Source: Channallabes apus
Lineage: Eukaryota > Chordata > Actinopteri > Siluriformes > Clariidae
Reading direction: 5' to 3'
Assembly: GCA_030522415.1 (NCBI GenBank)
Contig: CM060114.1
Span: 29,206,804-29,270,803 of the forward strand
DNA: 64,000 nt
The position numbers were made by a program, and so were the translations under genes. The notes beneath the pieces are model-generated. The model was not told where the DNA came from. It searched no databases and saw nothing but the letters and a program-made list of their open reading frames with translations. Below are positions 11,830-23,254 of the stretch, piece after piece (the stretch's first letter is position 1; every line of letters begins with the position of its first letter).

Positions 11830-12381
11830 AACAGCCGTAAAGACTTTTTGGATAGTTAATAATAATCGTAAAGGTTTTTATAATGTTATTTTCTCAACCC
11901 AAAGCATTACAGGATTAAAAAGCAAGGGAAAATCTAGATTAATTACAACATAAACAAGTCAAAGCAATGATAATTTGACTATATTTATGATTAAATTCAT
12001 TGTTCCAAAGATGGGGAAGCTCTGAAAAAAAATCCAGTCTTCTACACAGTTGACTCACAGAACAGACTGGCATTTTGTTATGAATTGGAGGTTGTGTAGG
12101 ACTGAATAAATCACAAAGGTATTAGGAAGTGGTAAGGCTCAGTACAAACAAGGTTTTTGTTTGAAGTAACCACATAAATGGAGACTGGGTTAGAAAAATG
12201 GAGCATTTGAGTATGAGTTATCTGTGTGTACGTGAGAGAGTTTGTACGTGTTAGAGCTTACTAATAATAACATGCATCACAGTAAGCTAAGCAGCAAATA
12301 GATTATTAACTAATAATATTACCTATAATTGTTAATAATAATAATATTATTATTAACTATCCAAAAAGTCTTTACGGCTGT

Positions 12382-12382
<1 letters not shown>
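11830..12382. mobile_element. Element with 37-bp perfect inverted ends
   Basis: Positions 11,830-11,866 (starting AACAGCCGTAAAGACTTTTT) are the exact reverse complement of 12,346-12,382. The 553-bp unit has no transposase frame, so it would be a MITE or foldback element. The superfamily is unknown: the left flank is an A run and the right flank runs into a (TAA)n microsatellite, so no target duplication can be read. Perfect arms suggest recent insertion or arm-to-arm conversion. Confidence 0.65.

Positions 12383-12420
<38 letters not shown>
12383..12420. repeat. (TAA)n microsatellite
   Basis: About twelve TAA/ATA units directly outside the right inverted arm of the preceding element. Confidence 0.9.
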
Positions 12421-12421
<1 letters not shown>

Positions 12422-13084
12422 TAGCTGTTTTGGTTATATTGTGCCTGAAATGAAAGCTGGCTGTCAATCAAATTTCCATTTTAGAGTTGATGGGGATGTG
12501 CCTGTGTCAAACGGAACAAATGTTGACTTTCAGCTCTGTATGTTAATGTCTTTTAGGAAGCAAGCAAGCAGAGAGGATTCACATGGACTCTTGGAGTCTT
12601 GTTTGGGGAATGTTTAAATGTACTGTAACCTGATCAGCCATAACATTAAAAACAGTTAAAATGTACTACTCATTCTTCTGAATCACGTTAAAAAAGAATG
12701 AATCGTTCATGAACGACCCATCACTACTGGGTGTTCTTGTGCCGTTCTATCGTGAACAGGATTGATACTTTTTTCGACAATTTGGACTGAACTGGCCTTG
12801 TGGTTCTATCACCAGTTTGCTGGTGAGTAAATGATCAATGTTCTTCAGTTTATGCAGAACAGTGAATGATCAGTGTATGTGTCATCTAAAAATCCTAGTC
12901 CAAATTGTCTCAATTGTCCCCCTGCTCAAAAAATAAAAGATGGCCCAGAACAGAGACTTGTGGGACACCTTGTTTTTACAGACACCAAGTTCCTCAAAAG
13001 GGTACTGTAACAATAAGCACAGTCAGATAAATGGGACTTGAAGTAGTTCAGTGCTCCTCCTGATATGTCCAGGTGGAAATTTAT
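12421..13084. other. Stretch with transposon-end scraps
   Basis: It contains two short words that resemble ends of fish DNA transposons: CTGATCAGCCATAACATTAA (12,632) and TTCATGAACGACCCATCACT (12,706). No complete element or gene is seen. Confidence 0.35.
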
Positions 13085-13246
13085 AGCTCAGTACTTAAGA
13101 CATTGCACTTCTCATTGGAATGTTCGAATCCCAGCTACAATTGCGGGGCCCTTGAGGCTCAAATCCTTGCATAAGTTGTGTAAATGAGACAAAAAAATAT
13201 ATAAGTCGCTCTGGATTAGGATGTCTGCCAAATGCTCTAAATGTAA
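13085..13246 (+). repeat. Short tRNA-derived SINE with L2-type tail, degenerate
   Basis: The head has TAGCTCAGTACTTAAGACA (A box) and GTTCGAATCCC (B box, 13,122). The tail is AAGTCGCTCTGGATTAGGAT. Same family as 31,558-31,751 and 60,527-60,712, but more diverged. Confidence 0.8.
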
Positions 13247-14371
13247 TAAACAAAATGGCATGACTTACCATACAGTACCAAAAACGTGATTTACGTTTAG
13301 GAGGATCAAGACATCAGTCACTCTAATACACACACCTGTGACCTCTTCTGAGCAAACTGTATGTGGGCATGTGGTTTTGGAGCCTGCTTAGAAATCACAG
13401 TCATCTGGGTCACGACCAGATTTTTTAGGAACTGGAGTTACAGTACAACAGGGTCATTGTTAAGCAGGAACAAAATCTGTTAATGGTGAGATGTTAACGA
13501 GGGAGGCTATGTGTGGTCATACTGTAAGTAAGCATGTTAAGCGTGATGTAGGGACAGAATCAATAGAGCGAGTGGTGGTCTCAATCTCGGAAATGGGGTT
13601 TAAATGTGATAAGCAGTGATTATCATGAAACTGGATAGACATGTGAACAGAGGTCGGGGTATGGGTAAATCAATTAAGTTAGTGGCAGGAGTGGAACTAA
13701 TACTACTCTTAAAGGGAAACTATGATGCAAAATTTACATTTTCTAAGTAATTTTTACACATTCAGATGGATCTTTGAACAAAAAAGAGAGGAAAAAAATA
13801 TTATGCTTACATTTGTTCAAAGAGAGGATTATTGTAGTCATTCAGAAGTTGTGCCAGACTTTATGGTCTCTCAGGCTGATAGCCTTTGGATGTGAACAAG
13901 ATGCTCTTTTTGGAGGATGTACCTGTCTAAGCTGGCAAATAGATCACTGTTGTAAAACATTTCCAGAAACACAGACATTAATACGAGTTCAGAGGGTTTA
14001 TAGAAACCTTAAGGGGATTCCCCATTGGGACAAACTTTTACAGATTCTAGATTTCACTTTTTTGAGTATAGAATTAAAGCCAATGCTGTTTTATTTTCTT
14101 CTTCTTCTCAACATTTTATCATTACCTATGGATATTTATAGATTTAATTAAAGTTAAAGTATGCAAAAAACGGGAAATGTACCTCAATAATCGAGATAAT
14201 GTTTTGGAGAATTATGCATATTTGGAGACCCCGTCTTCAATGCAATTGTTGTCAAACTTCCTTAGGGTCATTATAACCGTTTTTTTTTTTTTTGTCTGGA
14301 CTACATCTTTCTCATGTGTATAATATAATGCGGGCTCTTGCAGATTACAATTACAATTATTATACAGACTT
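13247..14371. other. Unassigned stretch
   Basis: A plus-strand frame of 125 codons lies at 13,774-14,151. It starts in an A-rich run and ends in a leucine-rich AT-rich region, with no motif, so it is not called as a gene. Confidence 0.35.
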
Positions 14372-14652
14372 GGTCACTCAGCCTCTTTATCCTGTATACA
14401 GGGTTGCGGGTGACCTGGAGACCCCCTAAGAAACTTAGGGTACAAGGTTGGTTACAAGTTCATTGTAGAGTATAGACACACATACTGGCACTCAATTTTG
14501 GGAATGCTAATTAGCTTAATCTGCATGCAATCACTATGGAGGCAACTGGAGGCAACCCACCAAGCACGGTTGAACATGGAAACTACATACACAGATGTCA
14601 GACAGGAATTGAACCGAGATCCTGGAGGTGCAAGGCGATACATTTGCTTACA
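14372..14652 (-). repeat. Long tRNA-derived SINE, diverged
   Basis: Minus-strand copy from tail (ttatcctgtatacagggttg) to head (GATCCTGGAGGTGCAAGGCG). Confidence 0.85.
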
Positions 14653-15971
14653 CATACAGTAAGACTTAAATTTTTTATCGCTTTATGCATTTAAGCATGA
14701 AGATGCGCAAGGGTTAGGTCCTATACATGTGCTGGGCCTAGAATGCAGTCTGGTTGTTAGTCTTCAACCAATTAATTTCATTGGCCTATAGAGAAAAAAA
14801 AAACCCAGACAATTTTCAATCTTCTAAATAATGTCTCACTGTGATCGTTGAGGAAGTCATGTTTCAGAGCGCACAGTCTCTTTTCCCATGTATAAGAATT
14901 TCTCAACAGGGATTTGTCGAAGGAGGAGTGTAATGCTAGGATCCTGGTGGTTGATTGCGATGGAACGGCTCCAAATGTTCCTTAGAGCTCAAGGACCTCT
15001 GACTGGAAATTCAATTACCTTTCTGTTAAGAGTGTCCTGGTGGTCATGTGCAAATACTTTGAGGAATAATTTAACCGGTTCTGGCAGCAAGAGTAAGCTC
15101 TTGGGTTATAATGACCTATTAGATAAGATTCGGACATTCATCTTTTACTTAAAGGTAGTTTTCATGCTTTTCTTCTTGTGCATTAATCTCATGTCTTAGA
15201 TTTATTTCATTTTTAAATCACACAGACAGAATGAAACTGAAAAGCAAATATTATTTTAAATTTTTTATTGCAAGGCCTCAATTTAAGCAATGCATGGGCA
15301 GCTATGTAAATATTAAACAGAAAGACATGTCTACAAAAACCAGTACCAGCTGTGCCATACTGTACTAGTATCATACTAGTTTATTATTGTATTTATTTGT
15401 GAAAACAAGCAAAACATTTCATAGAAAGCAGAATTGAAATTGCAAAAAGATAAATAAAAAAAATAAAAATGCAAAATTTCCTTACAAAAGCAAATTATGG
15501 ACATATTGTGAAATGGGTTTCACATTAACATGTGGATCTATCTTCTTACTGTACTGTCTGGAGAGCATGCATTGAGGCTTTGTAAATACTCCTTCAGTGT
15601 ATGTGGGTGTATGTGATTGCGTGTGCGTCTACGTGCATGCATGCGTGACACATAATACCACCTTATACTTGGAACCTGCAGATAGTCATTTCTTCCTTAT
15701 GGTTTCTACCACAAAATGAGTGTTTCTCACAAAACTTAAAATGTTTCCTTTTTTCACAATACTACAAATATTCCGTCCACTTTACAAACATTTTTTTCCC
15801 TTCCTCGTATCAAATTCTTTGGCACAGCACTGTGTGTAATGTGGTTGCTAGAGACCAAGCACAAGGAAACTCAGTGCATTACTGTCCCTTACCTTAACTA
15901 CTAAAGTCATTAGTTCCTTTTTTCCAGGAAGAATTTAATAATAAAAAAGTCCTTAACTGTTTGCTTCTGCT
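14653..15971. other. Possible 3' untranslated region of the minus-strand gene
   Basis: No repeat is recognised from 14,660 to 15,970. If the gene model below is right, its 3' UTR would run leftward from 15,971. Minus-strand AATAAA signals occur near 15,263-15,268 and 15,379-15,395. The 103-codon plus frame at 14,888-15,199 has no motif. Confidence 0.3.
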
Positions 15972-16008
15972 TTAAATTCTCTTAGTCGAGGTCCAGACTT
16001 TACTTTGG
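15972..16008 (-). CDS. Exon 6 (last) of the minus-strand candidate gene
   Basis: The acceptor is a pyrimidine-rich stretch ending ttttatacctgcag. One base completes the codon left by exon 5; twelve codons follow including the stop, ending KVWTSTKRI. A second frame through the same exon is open to a stop at 15,953, so the reading frame depends on exon 5 being right. Confidence 0.4.
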
Positions 16009-19000
16009 CTGCAGGTATAAAATGAAACATAGAAGAATGAGTGTAAGAGTCACGCAGAACTACTATACAGTACTATTATTTCACATTGGCAAAGAGGGAT
16101 AAAGAGCAGTTATGACCAGAGATCTCATTGTAAAACCTTTCCAGTTTATGGTCTTCTTTGGGAAAGCACACATGCCACCTAAGTAGAGGCTTGTCTAGCG
16201 TATCAAATTGCCGTGAGAATAAAACAAGTAATGCAGAACAAGACATGATTTACAGTGCAACAGATTTTGAGGCAAATCCTTCTATAACAAATATAGTAAT
16301 GTATTAGGATGCATTGAAAACTGAGAAAAAATAAACAGTTACTTAGTCACAAGGAAATCTGTTAAATGATTAGTCTTCTGCCTGTTAACCAAAGCAAATA
16401 TACAGTATATTTATAGCACACTCATATATACATATACAGTATCTGTGCATGCTAAGAATAGTTTCCAAAGTTTTATTACCTTAAAATGAACTGCTGTTCT
16501 CTTTCTTTCATGTCTGTAAGAAAATGTTTTGGGTCTGCCCGAAGTATCAGGGTATATGGGGAGGCATGGTGGCTTAGTGGTTAGCAATGTCGTCGCGCAC
16601 TTCCAGGGTTCGGATTCTATTCCTGCCTCTGGACCTGAGTGCATGGTGTTTGCATGTTCCTCCAATGCTTGATGGGTTTTTCTCTGGTTTCTTCCCACAG
16701 TCCAAAGACATGCAGATTAGGCTAATAGGTGTTCCCAAATTGCCCGTAATGTGTAAATGTGTGTGTGTGTGTGAATGTTGACTGGAGGTCCTACCATGGT
16801 CATAAAAAGGGAATAAATGCAATGGTAATCAACACTGGCTTCCATGGTCCCTAGTTGGCCTACAGAGTTTCCTAGATGGATGGATATCGATTTATTACCT
16901 GTACTGTTTTTCTTAAATCTCAAACACCTCCACATAACCTAAACTGACACACACGCTTTAATATCTCTAAACACAACTAACAATGAACATGTAGGCCATA
17001 TTTAACATCATATTTCATTCAGCTTTCTTAAATTGTATTGGCATTCTGTAATTTTTGCCAATTTATTTTCAACTGTGCTTGTATTAACAGTGGGCATAGA
17101 GTAAGGTTTCTTACAACAAGTTGGCAGAATAATTCATTCATTCATTCATTTATGACATTTTGCCATGAGTCATGAGATCTGAAGATAATTCCACAATCAC
17201 ATGGTGCGAGATGGGAATACACCTCGGATAGCATGGCAGCTCTTCACACTTTAATACAAATTCACTCACAAATTCACACCCAAAGGCAATTTACCATAGG
17301 AGGAGAAAGGAAACCTGAGAACTCCAAACATGGGGAGAACGTGCAAAACTCCTCGCAGACAGTAACCAGAGCCTCCATTCTTCCCTTTTACCAGAAGTAC
17401 TCCTGTGCACTTACACTCACTCATTTTCTATACCGCTTTTCCTGTACAGCGTCGTGGGAGGTCCGGTCCCTATCCCAGGGGACTCGGGACAGTAGGTACA
17501 GTAGGCTGCACCCCTGACAGGGTAAAACGGCTCCTCCCCGATATACACACACACACACACACACAGTGCCTGGAGAAAACCCACCAAGCCTGGGGAGAAC
17601 ACTAACTCCACATACACAGACCCAAAGGCAGGGCTCAAAGGCTCAACACTGGAGGTGCAAGGTCAAAGCAATAACCGCTACATCCTCAAGCAACCTCCTT
17701 TGGATTTACAATATAGACAAAATCAAGCAACTAACCAAAGCAAGCAAAAGTTGTTTTTAGACTCAGAGAGCAATGCAAGTTTCAGCCAAGTACAGTAGGA
17801 CTGTGAAGAAATACACATGTGGAAATATGTCTAGGGGTTTATTCTAAAGGGGCAATAGATGTGCAATCAGATGAATAAAAACATATTGATTTCTTATTAA
17901 TTGAAATTTTATGGAACACCTATGCATTATGAAATATAATGTGAAATGACAAACAAGAGTCTTTTTTTACTATGGAGACACTGTGCAGTAACAGTCAGCA
18001 TGTCATTACGTAATTGTTTAAGAAAACTATTTCTGTAACCCTACCAGAAATATTACACTAAATGGCAAATGATATGGCCACTTGATCATCATACCTTAAT
18101 GATCATATTAGAAATCCCATTCGAAAACTTTGCCTGTTAATATGTAGCTGTCACCCCATTTGTATTTATAACCCTTCTGAAGGCTGACTGTCTATAGGGA
18201 TCTGTACCCATTCAATCAAAAGAGCATTTGTAAGGTCAGGCCCTTATGTTTAACTAGAAAGCCTAGCTTGCAATCTAAATTACAATTCCTCGTCCCAAAG
18301 GTGTTCTGCGGGATTGAGGTCAGGGCTCTGAACAAACCACTAGGGTTCTTCAACCCCACAAAACTCATCACGTCACTTTGCGCTCAGGGGCACAGGCACG
18401 CCTGTAACAGGAAAGGGCCTTCCCCAAACGGTTGCCACAATGTCATGTGCACTAAATCAAGCCAGTTTTCTTGAATATATATCTTGTAACATTAGCATTA
18501 ACATTAACATTCCTTACAATGAACCATGGAGCCCCCAAACCTGAAAATCACCCCCAAACCGTAATAGCTACTCTACCTTCTTATACATTCTGGTAGGTGA
18601 TGTTCTCCTGGCATCTGCCCAACTCAGATTCGTCCATCCAACTTTGAAAATAATAAAGCGTGATTCAACATTCCAGAGTACATGTTTCATCCAGTGGCAG
18701 CATGCATGCACTCCTCCAGCCGACTACTGGCATCATGCATAGTGATATTAGGCGTGTGTGCTGCTCGGCCATGGGAACCCGTTTAATGAAGGTCTTGTGC
18801 TGTTGTTGTTTTTAAAGGCAGTCTTTAATAATGTAATGAGTGACACAACAGTGGTTAGGCAATTTTTATATGCTTCACTGCTCAGTGGCCACGGTCTGTG
18901 TGTTTGCTGAGCTGATGTGATGTTGTGCCAGACGCTTCCATTTCACAATGTACAATAGCAGATGTGATATCATATGATCATCCTGATCCATCTTTTCGGT

Positions 19001-21996
19001 CAGACGTATGTCTAACTAATAACTGGCAGACGTCTGAATATCTTGTTTGCATCCCTGATTAGTGACAGAACAATCTCCAACACATTGAATGATCAGGACA
19101 AATTTCAACCACCGGTAAAATATTTTCAGCATAACCTCGTCTTGGCTTTTCAGCAGTGAGGATTTTGATGCATATGGACATGTGTATTGCGAGAGGCTTT
19201 TTTAGTCATAAAAATGTCTCGTTTTTTTTAGGTTTCCTTCCAAATCTGATCGTCCTGAACATCTGGGCTGGTTTAAGAGCAGAAGTGTAACCAGCGACCC
19301 TGTGTTGTCTGTGCATTGGTGAAATACGACAGGTCCACTGACTAGGTCTTCATTTACAACACTACAGAGAACCCTTCTAGTCCACTTATCAGCCACTTCC
19401 TCAGTCCACTAAAGGCCTGGAGAACACTATTCCCACAGCGCAAAATGATATATGCCGACAGCTTATGGAGTGTCCGTACTGGTGGTATGCTTAAATTGGT
19501 TCTACTTAGTTAACCTTTCAGAGGTGTGTGATAATGACCGCTGAAGTCTGTAGCTGGCTACGATTGAGTTAAAAGGGCGCAAGTGCAGTTTTTAAGGTCT
19601 GCACCGTCACCCCGTAAGTGTAGGTCACATCTGGACATTGCCAGCGCAAGTTCATGTAGGGGTGGTAACGTGATTTCTGTCCAAACGGACTCTGCAACAG
19701 GAACAGAATTAGATATCTATTAGTGATAAGGTTAGAGAAGCAAAAAAAAGCGATAAGGCATTTTACAGGAGTGTAGAGTTCTTGAAGAGCTTTGAGAAAA
19801 CGTCAAGGAAAACTCATTGCTATTTGGGCTGAGGCGAAATAACACCTGGCGTCAATCTCGTGCAGTAATAGGTCTTAAATTTTTAATGGTTTTCACATGA
19901 GTAAGAATGGGGCAGTTGAACCACCAGGTTATATCTTGTTGTGCTTGTGAAAACATCCTACACCCTGAAATTATATTATATTACTGTACATATACACACG
20001 CACCATTGTTTATTTTTAAGAATGTTAATGTCAATTAGTGAAATATTACGCATTATTATGCTGTTGTGCTGAATATCAGCACGGCCTCGAGTGTGATATT
20101 GCTTTTATACAACTATTCCATGAACACCATTTATTATCAACAGATTGTGATACTTTATTTATTGAATCTTTTATTTTTCTCCTTATACTCATATACAGTA
20201 CTTCTGTGCCTAGTGGGACTAAATAACCACAGCTGACAAAGTTAGTATAATTAACATGGGTGAAACTATCTCAAATTCTTACCCGAACTATGTAGCCAAA
20301 AGGTGATAAGAATAAACCATAGAGGTGGTGGAAGGTCCTATAAATCTCCTTAATTTCTTGTTATCTTTCCGCTTAATCAACTTTAAAATATCAGCTCCAT
20401 TAACATCCATGTACCAGGGTTGAATCCTGAAGCTAGCACACTAGGGTATACTAACTTTTGTTCAAAACATCAAGTAGATCAGTCCTTTGATCAGGGTTTA
20501 GAGAGGGATTTGGGATTCCTGGGTTAGAAGCTAGTTAGGTTCGTAGCTCACGTTAGCTGTGAACAAAACAACACCGACGGTTTAGAGGCGATACGAAACT
20601 ACTTTCCAACACCTGGGACAAAGAGTGAGCCAGAGTGATTTACTCAAAAGAGACCCTGAATAACTCTCGCTAGGACAAAGTAATCTGAATGAAACACTGT
20701 ACAAAATGTGCTCCTCAAAATATGGAGCTTCGAACATTCCGGGACGCCCCTGAGTCGGAACAATTAGGCAGGCACCAGACAGCCATCGTACCATCTGATA
20801 CCCTTTCACTCGGTCACTCAATTTCTCATCAGGATGGTGGTGTACAGTAATGAGCAGCACGTCTTCATAGTGGGAACCTATTGGGTCACCAATTCATTTA
20901 AGTGATGTCAGTTGGAAATATGGTCTAGCTGACGTACCCTCAAGGAGTTTTATTCACAGGATGGTACGGAAACTGGAAACGACGGGATCAGTGATACCCT
21001 TCTCATGGCGGAGGCCGTCCGAAAAAAAAAAAAAACAATAGGTGACGTGGAGCTTCATCGTGCAAATTTGTGTCAAAATTTTTATATTTTAATTTTTAAA
21101 GTTCAGATTACTTCATCAGAGCAAGAATTATTACAGAATATTCAGGGCCTCTTTCAAGGGAGTCATCCTGTACTTTATCCTTTAATTACGTCCAGTTACT
21201 GCAGATTATTTATCAGCTTTTATTTGACTTATCAGTCAAATAAAAGTTAAATATGCTGTATGACCTACTTTCATGTGAATTTTGGAATTCACTATTAAGG
21301 CACTTTGGATGTACAGCTGCTTGCAAGAAGCCGGTTTGGTATCGTGTTTGTTAAAGATGTGAGCAATTGTTTGTACTTGTGGACAGCAGTGTGAGTGTGT
21401 TCTAGTATACTGTGTTCCATTTATATTTATGAGGATGTTTTACTCCGGCATCTGAAGCACAGACTTTCTCCTGATGTCTCCACGTCATAGGAAGTTCGCA
21501 TGAGTAAAGAACTGTGTGGTTGTACGTGATGGTTGACCAGCGCTTTCTATCCTTAGTTCCTGAAAAGAGGTGAATCAATGGCCACTAATCTGCACTGTTC
21601 AGCTTTGATGTCTCACACACACACACATACAAAGAGATAAAAGCATATAAGCTACTTAAAAAGCAGAGACTTTCCTCACACCCCTCCCCTTTCCTTTCTC
21701 TTCGTCTTGGCTAACCAGTTGTTCTGTCTCCTCGGATTTGTAGATAAGACTACAGAAACTCTAAATGGCTTTAAAACCTAACGCGGCGGTTAGATTAACG
21801 CTCCTGCTAAATGACCCCCGGCGGTACGGGTCATCACAACCCTTTCTGGCGGTGATAATTGCGTGCTATCAGTGTGTTTGTATACTTCCCCCCCAAACAA
21901 AAACCTAGTCAAAGCCTAAACAGACAAACAGCTGAGTTAAGATATAAACAGGTATCGCCTCACACGAAGAAAGTGCGCGAGTCGGATTTCGGACAT
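15972..21996 (-). CDS. Candidate small multi-exon host gene, unknown product
   Basis: Six short exons on the minus strand join in phase: 21,996-21,964 (ATG start, 11 codons), 21,760-21,682, 21,559-21,411, 19,691-19,611, 16,189-16,137 and 16,008-15,972 (TAA). The predicted protein is about 143 residues, rich in Trp, Tyr, His and Lys (for example KRWSTITYNHTVLYS, YHPYMNLRWQCPDVTYTYG), with no signal peptide or membrane span. It is open across all exons and carries strong acceptors at exons 3, 4 and 6. Weak points: the exon 5 acceptor has a poor pyrimidine tract and its donor (AAAG/GTTTTA) is weak; exon 2 could start at 21,749 instead. I do not recognise the family; small basic, Tyr/Trp-rich proteins of this kind occur among ciliary proteins, but that is speculation. 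The two largest introns hold SINEs and a Tc1 relic. Confidence 0.45.
16137..16189 (-). CDS. Exon 5 of the minus-strand candidate gene
   Basis: Fifty-three bases: 17 codons plus two bases (PLLRWHVCFPKEDHKLE). Phase 0 in and phase 2 out match its neighbours. The acceptor (gctagacaag) lacks a good pyrimidine tract, so this is the least certain exon. Confidence 0.35.
16559..16890 (+). repeat. Full-length long SINE, GGAT-tailed variant
   Basis: The head has GGCTTAGTGGTTAGCA and a B-box-like region. The core has CCAAAGACATGCAGATTAGG. The 3' end differs from other copies: ccatggtccctagttggcc, then cctagatggatggat. It sits in an intron of the minus-strand model. The same alternative tail is seen at 42,029-42,199 and as a remnant near 1,520. 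Confidence 0.9.
17125..17152. repeat. (ATTC)n microsatellite
   Basis: Short ATTC run, probably the tail of the degraded minus-strand SINE that follows. Confidence 0.7.
17225..17385 (-). repeat. Degenerate long SINE fragment
   Basis: Recognisable only by 'aattcactcacaaattcacac', 'ggcaatttaccataggagg' and 'catggggagaacgtgcaaa', the core and head side of the family. Confidence 0.5.
17415..17690 (-). repeat. Long tRNA-derived SINE
   Basis: Runs from tail (tctataccgcttttcctgta, 17,427) through a (CA)n run at 17,545-17,566 to the head (CTGGAGGTGCAAGGTC). Part of the core is deleted after the (CA)n run. Confidence 0.85.
18118..19000 (-). pseudogene. Tc1-like transposon relic
   Basis: The plus strand reads as the reverse of a fish Tc1-like transposase gene: aaaggtgttctgcgggattgagg (the DLNPIE region), caggaaagggccttcccc, cctggcatctgcccaactc, then gctgctcggccatggg near the N-terminal half. 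Many small deletions and stops. The N-terminal third and right end are not recognisable beyond about 19,000. Lies in the largest intron of the minus-strand gene model. Confidence 0.75.
19611..19691 (-). CDS. Exon 4 of the minus-strand candidate gene
   Basis: A strong acceptor (ttctgttcctgttgcag) opens exactly 27 codons, beginning SPFGQKSRYHPYMNLRW, before a donor GGG/GTGACG. Phase 0 at both sides. Confidence 0.5.
19700..21400. other. Intron of the candidate gene, no repeat recognised
   Basis: No known element. A plus-strand ATG in good context occurs at 21,005 (MAEAVRKKKK), but the following A run and lack of splice support make it weak. The minus frame at 20,582-20,860 is open for 92 codons without a recognised motif. 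Confidence 0.3.
21411..21559 (-). CDS. Exon 3 of the minus-strand candidate gene
   Basis: The acceptor cacctcttttcag is excellent. 149 bases give 49 open codons plus two bases completing the split codon (KRWSTITYNHTVLYSCELP ... KYKWNT). The donor is ACA/GTATAC. The longest and best supported exon of the model. Confidence 0.55.
21682..21760 (-). CDS. Exon 2 of the minus-strand candidate gene
   Basis: Open from an acceptor at 21,761 (ccatttag) or 21,750 (tttctgtag) to a donor GGAGGG/GTGTGAGG. It encodes an acidic then basic run (KSEETEQLVSQDEEKGKG). The 122-bp intron to exon 3 has a (TG)n run and a good pyrimidine tract, typical of compact fish introns. Confidence 0.5.
21964..21996 (-). CDS. 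Exon 1 (coding part) of the minus-strand candidate gene
   Basis: ATG in the context agaacATGTC opens MSEIRLAHFLR, ending at the donor CGT/GTGAGG in phase 0. CpG content here is higher than around it. The transcription start is unknown. Confidence 0.4.
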
Positions 21997-22083
21997 GTTC
22001 TTGGAAAGAAATTGACAAGAGCTTCATATGTCTTGGAGAAAATATTTATTTATCATAATTTGTAAAACTTTTTTGTAGCCATG

Positions 22084-22107
22084 TTTTTTTTTTTTTTTTT
22101 TTTTTTT
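22084..22107. repeat. Poly-T run
   Basis: Homopolymer just upstream (in gene sense) of exon 1. Confidence 0.9.
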
Positions 22108-22635
22108 AGGAACATGTGTTGCTTTTTTATTAAATTTGTTTGTGAATTTGTAGACAACTCAAATCTAAACACTTCTAAAAGGCTATTTAGGGTGTTTCCA
22201 AGATCTGTCCTCGGTTGGAGTGCACACGTCATTGTTGCATCGTTAAATGTAAATTGGCTAAAAAGAAGAAGAAAAAATATGTGTTCCAGTTGCTTAGAGC
22301 TGAAAACTGTTTGGTGCTGACTTTGAGTAGCAATATACAAAATTTTCAAGTAGCGCAAACACGACAGCAAAAGTCGCAGAGTTGTAGGTGGGAGCTGCTT
22401 ACATGGCAAATTGTGTTCAGGAAACTAATTAACTAGCCCCCCACTCCCTGTCACACTCCTCTCCCTGAGCTTCAGGATCAGCACCCGAAGCAAATTACTG
22501 CATAGAAGTATTTTATAGCGGTAACTGCGATATGATCACGGAATATATTTTATCCTTTATTTTACATCTATGATCAAAAGTACCCCATGTAAATTATTAG
22601 TTGTGAATGTTATGTCTTAATTTATCTTTATCATA
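22108..22635. other. Unassigned stretch upstream of the minus-strand gene
   Basis: No repeat recognised. Would include the promoter if the gene model is right. Confidence 0.3.
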
Positions 22636-23246
22636 AAGGGCGTTCAAGTCAGACTGGGACTTTTGATTGTACAGAATAACAGAATGCAGTTATGCGAGTA
22701 AAAAAAAAAAAACTCCCTTTTTCCCCTCTATATAATCCCCTGTTACACTAATGCACTTATTCCAGTGTTTCACTAGTGCTTGGATACCATCAAGGCAGAA
22801 AGTATTCTCAGGCCTCCCGCAGCCATGATCTGTCTGTCTGCTTCATGTCTGAAACGCTGGCCTCCCAGGAACTCCTTTAAATGGTCCAAACATGTGAAAA
22901 AGGCTTGGAGCGAGGTCAGGACTGTACGGGGGATGCGGCAATAACTCCCAGCTGAGTTCCTGTAACATGCAAGTGGGGTTAGTGAATGATCATGTGTAAA
23001 CTTTCCACAGGAAGTTATTCATCTGTTTTCAAGGATTAGACATTCCACTCGCTCAGTGCTCACAGGAACAACTTGGTGGGCTCTGAGACACCTCAGCCAT
23101 GCTCATCGTTCACAGGAGTACGGCCTTCTTTAAAAAAATTACACAATCAAAAAGTTTTTCTGCGGCTACGAGTCTCATCAACGCCTCATCACCATCTCAT
23201 CACCTTAAATTGACGAGGAATCCCGGTTTGACTTGAACACCACTCA
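22636..23246 (-). mobile_element. mariner-derived element, most complete copy
   Basis: The ends are inverted (GCGTTCAAGTCAGACTGGGA left; TCCCGGTTTGACTTGAACAC right) and flanked by TA at 22,634 and 23,247. The minus strand keeps a HTH-side piece (frames near 23,050) and PHPPYSPDLAPS, a mariner signature, from the catalytic end. The region between is deleted, so the 611-bp unit cannot encode a working enzyme. The same internal junction is present at 10.7 and 56.7 kb. Confidence 0.75.
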
Positions 23247-23254
23247 TATAATGA

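Noticed and set aside
13774..14151. 125-codon plus-strand frame
   Set aside because: AT-driven composition with poly-lysine start and leucine-rich end; no family signature.
21005..21250. Plus-strand frame with good start context (MAEAVRKKKK)
   Set aside because: It relies on an A14 run for its lysines, has no splice partner found, and lies in the intron of a better supported minus-strand model.
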